Assembly (NCBI GenBank): GCA_038257535.1
Contig: JBBSJE010000146.1
Location: forward strand, 1 to 15,815
DNA: 15,815 nucleotides
Reading direction: 5' to 3'
Source of the DNA: JAGTJU01 sp038257535
GTDB lineage: Bacteria; Myxococcota_A; Polyangia; Fen-1088
The position numbers were made by a program, and so were the translations under genes. The notes below the pieces were generated by a model that worked only from the letters and a program-made list of their open reading frames with translations, did not search any database and was not told where the DNA came from. Each line of letters begins with the position of its first letter. The first letter of the stretch is position 1. Below are positions 10,601 to 14,591 of the stretch, piece by piece.

Positions 10601-11626
10601 CCTGCCGATCGCTTGCGCATCTCGTACGACGCCAAATTGCCAGCAGGAGCAACCACATCACCGTATTTGCGTTTCGGCCGGCCTTGGGGTGGAATGAGCG
10701 CGCCTACGACGGTGAGATTGACGGAAAACTGGCAACACTTTGAACATACGTTCACCGAAACCTACGGTGCGGGCGGATACAAGTTTGTTTTGCAGGCCAC
10801 CGATACGCAGGAAGACATATCCCCTACCGCTGTGGGGAGCTTCCTCATCGACAACGTCATCCTAGAACGCGTGGTTTCCTGTGGTGCAGCCGGTAGCGAA
10901 GGTAAGGCTTGTGATGACGGCAACGCGTGCACTACAGGCGATCGATGCGTCGCCGGCGCCTGCGTTGCAGCCCCCAAGACCTGTGACGACGGCGATGCAT
11001 GTACAGAAGACGCATGCAGCAACATCGGTTTGTGCACCCACACCCCATCGCCAACGGGTGCCGCTTGTTGCGCAGGGGTTGTGAGCGGCGAGCGTCTCTT
11101 GACCTCGACAACCACCCCTGCCGTTTACCAGCAGACCTGGGAGACCTGTGGCAACGCCATGGAAGGCGAGGGGGGAAGCGACGCCCGTTACGAACAAGAT
11201 CAGCGTTGGCAACAATGTGTGCCCGCAGCGGGTGGGCAGATCGTGGCCCTTGGCGAAGCGGCGGTCACCTCGTCTTGGTTCGACGCCATCAGCACCAGGG
11301 GTGGTGGAACATTCTGCTTATCTGCGGCCATTCGCTGGGGTAGCGGCGGTCGCCCCTACGTGAGCGTCGTTAGACTTGACGCCGGAGCGTCGCCCATCGA
11401 AACGCATCGCCTGATCGGCGGCAATGAGCCTGATGGTCTTGGCGGCAATCAGATACCGGTCCTTCCTGGCGCGCCACCATGGCGCTACTACCGCCGGTCT
11501 TTCATCGTGCCCCCAGATACGCACGAACTGCGCATTCAAACCGGCACTGATGCTTCAGTGAGCCAGCAGGCCGATTGGACTTCAGCGATAGATGATGTTC
11601 AGCTCATTCGTGGAGCGTGCCCATGA
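4697..11626 (+). CDS. Giant mosaic surface lipoprotein with HAF, RCC1 and jelly-roll modules
   Basis: The 2,309-residue product starts at ATG 4697, chosen over GTG 4691 because AAGAAGG (4685-4691) is correctly spaced for it and overlaps the GTG. Residues 1-30 form a lipoprotein signal: a basic stretch, LGVAALFVSG, then Cys30 (lipobox VSGC), with further Cys at 32 and 34. Domains in order: HAF-type extracellular repeats (~55-400, e.g. EDLGTFGG, DDGTIVG, INEHG); a Rossmann or amidotransferase-like domain (~404-608, LLVVANAASVQDQD); a short Cys motif; seven RCC1-type blades (~633-1025); four CBM4/9-like jelly-roll modules starting near residues 1029, 1309, 1600 and 1885, with shorter jelly-roll-like modules between them; a Cys/Asp-rich module (CDDGNACTTGDRC and a second copy); and a C-terminal Cys-containing domain. 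It is likely anchored in the outer membrane or surface exposed. No catalytic residues are evident, so adhesion or glycan binding is inferred. It stands alone, with a micro-ORF overlapping its stop. Confidence 0.9.
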   Translation: MANKDPYRFEKRPSVSAMRLGVAALFVSGCLCGCGVSGSDGIAKSSPVVDSPETQFILVRPTCPIPTNLPVEDLGTFGGTISEATDINEHGQVTGSATIPNGDHLAFRYAGTLQQLPEISNFGPTYGLGINNTRQIAAQTHISGGQYDVVRVTPGQGSADVAGPGYASDINSSGTVVGFKQVWVNGQSESRIGRFLPGGTWEDLGTLGGPRAQPTAISDDGTIVGSSYLSTTPANPPWYQAGHAFVWNAKAGLQDLNTFVDPNAGWELTQAADISPDGAFIVGQGIIGGQVRSFRYHNGIIDNLGRTEGGGFSYARGVNNRGDVVGVAYLDGSGVGNIRATIFTADLGLVNLNHTISPSSGWLLTDARRINHKREVVGWGIRDGSKRAFRMQLPLPCGAYGQALLVVANAASVQDQDARIRDRLVHLGFSVTLQTAASSQATQAAGKTLVVISESVAPSDVAAKFKSVIVPVILSEPGILDDMGMAGAAWGSQQGSDGGLTSLQIADPTSPLAAGLSGNVTLATSASTWIWAKPGAQAKVIARRIDDPTKAALFTYEPGATLFDGTVAAAPRAAFFAGNNSTPALNTEGWRLFDALVLWATQKQNSHCALPCAPSQACVNGPAGPACMHLTAGTASCTRANDGTLRCWGDGNDGALGLNANYVGATDRPESHSDVPLGASALAVASGGHTCVLLEGGAVKCFGKNGFGQLGYGHTEAVGRNPSPAAIAAINLGEPALRIATGYEHTCVQGTSKRVFCFGRNHLGQLGLGNNTSPFDAVADQPAEAQLANFAVQLPELVQLVDLQAGGNATCAVLVDGKVRCWGAMQVAGQNGTHGHLGDNEQPHVAPPITLAGPARSVTVGLYHACAVLNDGGVTCWGSNNYGQLGTGTAAGLGYGGDSLAMPPPVLRFESPVREVVAGAFHTCARLDSGKVQCWGDNAFGQLGAGHTQRIGDNEPATAAAPLTFAAPVVQLASAIHHSCALLANGAVQCWGNGAGGVLGHGNQNNVGDNEVAASVQPVAVGGSLPSVDNWLNDGGFEAGLGNWQPIFPGPQGIVQLSHETSDARGSLGAMRVKINEFDRTTHPLEHSAGGAALLNRVVAPGEYLEISFWAKQISAPPGARLMFNQGRTTLRMDPLVTLSNEWRFYRVGLFNTHMAYQHLHVGLHREDYEATWGEFLIDDIVVRRAPRCQDVVGGNIRGRIDCRIDSAPYASEEVTVSFEARAPYGPVNLAPVSWQGRYRNEGFTVLDHQWKTVTFNLPLRHAQHPFSLRAAATEDARHRIEGIDKVFEVRGFSVQETQPCEPNDPTNLLRRSTFACDHSGVHGWLWDRATREERGGLITIRHRTDLGGTQDGTGAVSVEIPVFPPGVETYTHNYGAMLEFRESLALGSWVRVAFDAKRVNTMESPYLRLNRPYGGITGANTVTLKDNWEHFELTAQEQYGSGSFIMQLLPSKDADFISNPVQGAFALDNVRVERLPTCDGSLDLTRDGLLTCMLPPGFSSGQRLRVHFNAQSLSGSPRIHLTRPWAQDAGNSEVALGATMAPQESGFVVFNPNEPLTFRVLDSNGGLEHQEPGKGRFRIANISFEPVTPCDNNAGLPPSLVVNSGFECDLHGWSVGRWDVNSNSYVNGGLSHRLLPPEGGRSQAMRVIVGPPDPGVLTNAHHPAGARMKFNDWPSNRWVRLRFDARRADPQGSQILHVNPRARGETAVRLADEWRSYTVTVIRPYAMGDLFFMLSDQMYPGAPATMGTFDLDNVVMEEAEDCTQPPAGAQVSEWTCNIPPAYIGNMAYKVTYEARSVEGVHDVSVTLPQGVPLGGAIDELTPEWRSFTTHVRFRSVNESQEGMLSFRVLDTAGINGSLPRGHAALQVRNVQFAAPTCLGQEKGVLAMNSGMECDSGWWYPFVHDHGKTNSDGTPAMRSDLLRVEWSSHSATSGTAGAIKVTQLPDLMTIPNHTHGVGAIMILRENTSPADRLRISYDAKLPAGATTSPYLRFGRPWGGMSAPTTVRLTENWQHFEHTFTETYGAGGYKFVLQATDTQEDISPTAVGSFLIDNVILERVVSCGAAGSEGKACDDGNACTTGDRCVAGACVAAPKTCDDGDACTEDACSNIGLCTHTPSPTGAACCAGVVSGERLLTSTTTPAVYQQTWETCGNAMEGEGGSDARYEQDQRWQQCVPAAGGQIVALGEAAVTSSWFDAISTRGGGTFCLSAAIRWGSGGRPYVSVVRLDAGASPIETHRLIGGNEPDGLGGNQIPVLPGAPPWRYYRRSFIVPPDTHELRIQTGTDASVSQQADWTSAIDDVQLIRGACP
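6594..7770 (+). repeat. Seven RCC1-type repeats forming a predicted closed beta-propeller
   Basis: Seven successive units share the pattern C-x-x-L/G-x-G-x-V-x-C-W/F-G followed by GQLG or a variant: CTRANDGTLRCWG, HTCVLLEGGAVKCFG, HTCVQGTSKRVFCFG, ATCAVLVDGKVRCWG, HACAVLNDGGVTCWG, HTCARLDSGKVQCWG and HSCALLANGAVQCWG. Seven is the blade number of the classical RCC1 propeller. Each unit has two cysteines 9-10 residues apart, which suggests one disulfide per blade, in keeping with an exported protein. The repeats are diverged at DNA level. Confidence 0.85.
7781..10881 (+). repeat. Protein-level tandem repeat of jelly-roll modules, period ~850 bases
   Basis: Four long modules open with a Gly-Phe/Cys-rich start (NDGGFEAGLGNW, RSTFACDHSGVHGW, VNSGFECDLHGW, MNSGMECDSGWW) and close with an acidic IDDIVV, LDNVRV, LDNVVM or IDNVIL motif and a Cys, the signature of CBM4/9-like jelly-rolls. 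Shorter modules beginning after that Cys (around 8262, 9133 and 9986) contain F/YEAR or FNAQ and FRVLD-like strands. Long starts are near 7781, 8620, 9490 and 10349. Long modules 2 and 4 share SPYLR, RPxGG and NWxHFE and appear closest to each other, suggesting duplication of a two-module unit. Carbohydrate binding is inferred from family resemblance only. Confidence 0.65.
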
Positions 11627-11718
11627 TGATGCGGGTGCTACTCGCATACCGGCTGATCATGAAGCTGCGCGAGCTAAAAACGCTCTTACATGGGGATGCC
11701 GCGAATGCATTGCCTTGA
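11623..11718 (+). CDS. ATGA-overlapping micro-ORF, 31 residues, uncertain
   Basis: A short frame starts with three ATG codons at 11623-11631; the first overlaps the lipoprotein TGA as ATGATGA. It encodes MMMRVLLAYRLIMKLRELK followed by 12 more residues and stops at TGA 11716-11718. The peptide is basic and amphipathic in its first two thirds. It has no Shine-Dalgarno of its own, but termination-reinitiation could drive it. It may equally be chance or the stump of a decayed gene. I recognise no family. Confidence 0.2.
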   Translation: MMMRVLLAYRLIMKLRELKTLLHGDAANALP

Positions 11719-11812
11719 ACAAGTGAGGTTGCGGGAGTCGTTCTAGTGGACGGAATTTCCCTAGGCGCGCTGCGCTGCTCCTCCCAGCAAGCGCGTCGCT
11801 CATGCGCATTCT
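11719..11812. other. Intergenic stretch with no supported gene
   Basis: Together with flanking relic sequence (11627-12091) this is a low-information area of 465 bases between convergent genes. Short open frames on both strands here lack family resemblance and start signals. I see no stem followed by a T-run that would serve as a clear terminator for the lipoprotein gene. Confidence 0.4.
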
Positions 11813-12004
11813 TCAATTTCTGCTCGCTTGCAAGAAGGCCCACCAAGATAACGCGAAAACCGATGTTTCAGCGCTGCCTCGAAATACCCGTCGCTCATGG
11901 AAGGTCGTTTGCGATATACCGAGCTTATGAAGCATCTCGCGCTGGTATTCTCCAGGGTGCGGCGTAACTCTTTTGGGAAAGCTTAAGTTTTGGATTGAAG
12001 CCAT
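11813..12004 (-). pseudogene. Possible relic of a HigA-type antitoxin (Xre family)
   Basis: The minus-strand frame starts at ATG 12004 and its first ~35 residues include TPHPGEYQREMLHKLGISQ, which matches the start typical of HigA/Xre antitoxins (HPGE..REE...LG.SQ). The rest of the 63 residues does not continue as a helix-turn-helix repressor, and normal HigA proteins are about 90-110 residues, so the coding part appears truncated or frameshifted. Ten bases upstream of the ATG is a 9-bp inverted repeat (12014-12054), a placement that fits the autoregulatory operator of such antitoxins. No HigB toxin partner is visible. The assignment rests on about 20 residues and is tentative. Confidence 0.35.
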
Positions 12005-12013
12005 TGGTGTTCT

Positions 12014-12054
12014 GTTCTCACTTCCAGATGTCTTCGCTACGATCTAGTGAGAAC
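12014..12054. promoter_or_regulatory. 9-bp inverted repeat, candidate operator
   Basis: GTTCTCACT at 12014-12022 and AGTGAGAAC at 12046-12054 are exact reverse complements with a 23-base spacer. The site lies 37 bases beyond the stop of the 377-residue minus-strand gene and 10 bases before the ATG of the HigA-like relic. There is no T-run after the stem on either strand, so an operator or element end is more likely than a terminator. Confidence 0.4.
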
Positions 12055-12091
12055 GTTTCCTGATCCGAACTTCTTGGTCAGTTGCCGGCCG

Positions 12092-13225
12092 CTACGGGCG
12101 CCAAAATCCAAGCGCTAGGCTGTCAACGATTCTGCGCCACTCAGGAACTGCCCAAGAGGCGTCCTTGGGCCGAAACGTGAACGTGGTGGAAAGTTGGACG
12201 TGGTCGTTGGCAGCAAACAAGATCCGAGCAAGAGCCTTGCGTCTGGAGCCGCCGTTGGTGTCGTTGGTGCTGGTGTATTCGTATTCGACCCAGACAAAAT
12301 CTATGTCACCCCGGTCTACTGCGACAATTCTCGAAATGCATTCTTCTTGCCCGCTGCTCCGAAGCACGAACTCAAGACGTCCACGTAAGGACAGCCCTGG
12401 TGCCTGACGTGGCAGCGGCAAGCATAAGGCCTCGAAGGTGCACGAGTCGCTCGCGTTGGTCACCAATGTGTGATGCCTGCAATGTGAGACGATCCAGTCG
12501 GGCGGTACGGCAAACCAAGCGCCTCCGCCGATGACGGCTACCTCTTTGCGACGAAGGATTTCGCGCCCTGCACCTAAGGCATCATCGAATGCGCGCAGGA
12601 GATCCTCGCGGTAGGCCGACCATTTTTCGGACAACCAAGCCCGTCGGTTGTCGTCGCAAAGAGACAAAAAGAACTCGCCCGCGGCAGTGCCATCGCCATC
12701 GCCATCGCCATCGCCATCGCCATCCCCATCGCCATCACTTTGCTCATGATCGTTGCCAAGGCACAGTTTGAAACGCCGCCAATGCGCGCCTTCGGCATCA
12801 AAGAAATAGCTGAGTTCCGCAAATTGGCCTTCCAACGCGGTAGGGGGACCGGATCGGTCGGTAGAGTCTGCTGCAGGCCCAAGGGGAGTAGACAGCCAAC
12901 CAGAGAGCTCGTCCACAAAGGCCGATCCGGCCGCGCGTGTCGCGGCTTCAAACGTGGCCGTCCCGTAAGAAACGAAAAAGGTTCCGGTGCGCCGCAACCG
13001 CAAGGATACCTCGCCTCCTGCAGCGCTAAGCACAACGTGTGTATCGGACTCGGTGATTTCGCTGCGCACGACATCCACGTTCAACCTTCTCGAGGAATCA
13101 GCGCCATCAATCACACTGGTAGGCCCAGGAACCGCGTGGCCTCCAGTGATCTGATCGGCCTCTTTTGCAAAACGAATAATCGCGGCGATGATGTCCGCAA
13201 TCTCTACGCGCTTTTGGTGGGTCAT
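12092..13225 (-). CDS. Hypothetical 377-residue protein with internal (Asp-Gly)8 linker
   Basis: The frame starts at ATG 13225, preceded by GGGGA at a plausible spacing, and stops at TAG 12094-12092. There is no signal peptide or membrane segment. Seen: an N-terminal half (1-~160), acidic, with beta-rich SLRLRRTGTFFVSYG; an (Asp-Gly)8 tract at residues 164-179; and a C-terminal half (~225-377) with FAVPPDWIVSH, DIDFVWVEYEY and EWRRIVDSLALG. The last pattern (a P-x-x-W start, a beta-sheet middle and a W-x-x-I-x-x-S-L end) recalls the DcrB/PsbP-like fold, but this is an impression only and I do not recognise the family. It lies 161 bases downstream of the nucleotidyltransferase on the same strand, with a candidate promoter of its own, so joint transcription is possible but not required. 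Function unknown. Confidence 0.8.
   Translation of the reverse strand: MTHQKRVEIADIIAAIIRFAKEADQITGGHAVPGPTSVIDGADSSRRLNVDVVRSEITESDTHVVLSAAGGEVSLRLRRTGTFFVSYGTATFEAATRAAGSAFVDELSGWLSTPLGPAADSTDRSGPPTALEGQFAELSYFFDAEGAHWRRFKLCLGNDHEQSDGDGDGDGDGDGDGDGTAAGEFFLSLCDDNRRAWLSEKWSAYREDLLRAFDDALGAGREILRRKEVAVIGGGAWFAVPPDWIVSHCRHHTLVTNASDSCTFEALCLPLPRQAPGLSLRGRLEFVLRSSGQEECISRIVAVDRGDIDFVWVEYEYTSTNDTNGGSRRKALARILFAANDHVQLSTTFTFRPKDASWAVPEWRRIVDSLALGFWRP
12689..12736. repeat. Hexanucleotide microsatellite (GCCATC)8 inside a gene
   Basis: Eight tandem units fill 48 bases; the seventh reads CCCATC instead of GCCATC. On the coding (minus) strand each unit is GATGGC or GATGGG, giving Asp-Gly. Since the unit is six bases, copy-number changes alter linker length by two residues without breaking the frame. 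Confidence 0.95.
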
Positions 13226-13327
13226 GATGTCAAATCCCCGTTTCTAGGCGCATCAGGAAGGCCAGGTCTTCGCTCTCGAGATTGATTCGGCGCGCCGATG
13301 CATTAGACAGTCAAAAATCATTAATAA

Positions 13328-13356
13328 GTAATAAATGACGTCAAAAAATATCACAA
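13328..13356 (-). promoter_or_regulatory. Candidate promoter of the 377-residue gene with TGACGTCA palindrome in the spacer
   Basis: On the minus strand TTGTGA (13356-13351) and TATTAC (13333-13328) are separated by 17 bases, each matching four of six consensus positions, in a strikingly AT-rich stretch (~13305-13358). The 8-base palindrome TGACGTCA (13336-13343) sits between the boxes, where a repressor would block polymerase. A transcript would have a leader of roughly 95 bases before ATG 13225. The evidence is sequence resemblance only. Confidence 0.4.
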
Positions 13357-13386
13357 TAGCACCTATGACGCGTCGCGGTGGCAGAG

Positions 13387-14436
13387 TCAAATCCTGGGCA
13401 AACCCGCTGAAGCCGCAAGTGTTTTCAGTTCGGGCGGTAGTCGGTTTAGGGATTCGATGGCGGCGTTGGTCCAAGCGGAGCCACGTTTGGCCAGCGCTTT
13501 CCACGCCAACGTCACTTCGCCTGGAAGGTCGGTAAGCAGCAACTGGAGCAGCGCAGCGGCCTGGGCCCGATCTTTGGCCGATTTGGTTGCGTAGGCGCCG
13601 CTAGCGCCTCTTCGCGCCGCAACAATCAGTTTGTGAAGCGCGAAGCGCCCAGGGTTAGGAACATTAACCAGGGTTCCGGAGCCACCCATCACCACTGCAG
13701 GTTGAGTTTCTTCGATCAGATAATCCAGGAACCTCAAAGGCATCGCTGCTGCACCGATGCCCGAAATGGCAATGGGGCGTGTTCGTTCGCGGCCCACAAG
13801 TGGTGTGAGAAGATCCACCTGAATGCTGCTACCGCGGATCTGAAAGGATGTGGCTGCTTGGTGCGGATTGAGCACCGAATGCCGAGGCTGAGCATCGCCA
13901 AGCTCCTCAGCGATGTTTCTTGGTGGAAGATCCCTTGCCAGCGCCACGGCGATGCGATGGTCATGTGCAATGTCTACGTCTTCGGTGCGAACCACTGCAT
14001 CTTGCCAGCGCACGCCCAGCATGTTGCCGATCACTGCGAACCCATGGGAACCCACCAACACGCCGCCTCTGCGAAAAACAAACGACAGGCGTTCCAACAC
14101 TCGAGCCTCGGCTGCGGGAATCACATGCGCTCCGCCTGCGCGTGCCATCGCCACCAATTCCGCACGCGCCGTAGCTTCCTGCTTCGCGTGCCGCCAGCGT
14201 TCCACGGTGGCCAGCACAGGAGGGCTGTCTGGGCCTAGGTAGGTTTGAATTTTTTTCGGCCCGTCTTGTCGCTGAATGTACCAATAACGCTTTCCGCGGA
14301 TCTGCTTTGAAACCACCGAGCCGCCACCAAACCGCCCTGCTTCTTCGGTGAGGGAAATGTCCAGCAAGCGCGCATACAGGGTCTGTGTTTGCAGGGAAAG
14401 CCTGCGAAACAAAGGGTCAGGGGTGTTATACGCCAT
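13387..14436 (-). CDS. GSU2403-family nucleotidyltransferase-fold protein
   Basis: The 349-residue product has the nucleotidyltransferase signature: VLVGSHGFAVIGNMLGVRW (~126-144, with the Gly-Ser at 129-130), then EDVDIAHD (~152-159, two acidic residues) and a third acidic residue in IQVDLLTP (Asp208). C-terminally, GRFALHKLIVAARR and a Lys/Asp-rich helix follow, as in AbiEii-like enzymes. The N-terminal ~100 residues are charged, with a KQIRGKRYWYIQ beta element. Known: the GSU2403 family (Pfam NTP_transf_8) has the polymerase-beta-type fold and an unproven substrate. Related folds include AbiEii and MenA-type toxins that transfer nucleotides to tRNA or protein. A toxin or defence role here is inference. 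There is no Shine-Dalgarno before ATG 14436; a TTATAC box at 14456-14451 would place transcription start only a few bases upstream, so the message may be leaderless. A perfect dyad brackets the start codon. Confidence 0.85.
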   Translation of the reverse strand: MAYNTPDPLFRRLSLQTQTLYARLLDISLTEEAGRFGGGSVVSKQIRGKRYWYIQRQDGPKKIQTYLGPDSPPVLATVERWRHAKQEATARAELVAMARAGGAHVIPAAEARVLERLSFVFRRGGVLVGSHGFAVIGNMLGVRWQDAVVRTEDVDIAHDHRIAVALARDLPPRNIAEELGDAQPRHSVLNPHQAATSFQIRGSSIQVDLLTPLVGRERTRPIAISGIGAAAMPLRFLDYLIEETQPAVVMGGSGTLVNVPNPGRFALHKLIVAARRGASGAYATKSAKDRAQAAALLQLLLTDLPGEVTLAWKALAKRGSAWTNAAIESLNRLPPELKTLAASAGLPRI

Positions 14437-14458
14437 TTGCGTGGATCAGCGTATAACA
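14424..14458. promoter_or_regulatory. Perfect 10-bp inverted repeat bracketing the nucleotidyltransferase start codon
   Basis: TGTTATACGC at 14424-14433 and GCGTATAACA at 14449-14458 are exact reverse complements separated by 15 bases; arm centres are 25 bases apart, a little over two helical turns. The upstream arm contains the TTATAC box that could be the -10 element on the minus strand, and also a TATAAC on the plus strand facing the HAF pseudogene. The ATG of the nucleotidyltransferase lies in the spacer. This is the geometry of an operator, probably autoregulatory. In RNA the arms could also form a hairpin over the start codon. Confidence 0.6.
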
Positions 14459-14591
14459 GCGGCACCGAGGGCGCAATCACCAAACATCCGCTGTGGCGCG
14501 CGCTGGGCTAGCCCGCCTGAGTCTTGTCGCCAGGCTCAGTGTGAAATCGCTGTAACTTAAGGCCATTGATCTTGCTTGGTCGCCACGGAAA

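Noticed and set aside
12689..12736. Possible CRISPR-like or structural repeat array
   Set aside because: The units are six bases with no spacers, and they code in frame for Asp-Gly, so this is a microsatellite within a gene.
12740..13285. Plus-strand frame of about 180 codons opposite the 377-residue gene
   Set aside because: The product is basic and low in recognisable structure, while the minus-strand frame has coherent beta-rich segments, a start with a ribosome site and a candidate promoter.
13633..14238. Plus-strand frame of about 200 codons opposite the nucleotidyltransferase
   Set aside because: It is rich in His, Cys and Arg, as expected for antisense of a GC-rich gene, and the opposite strand carries clear nucleotidyltransferase motifs.
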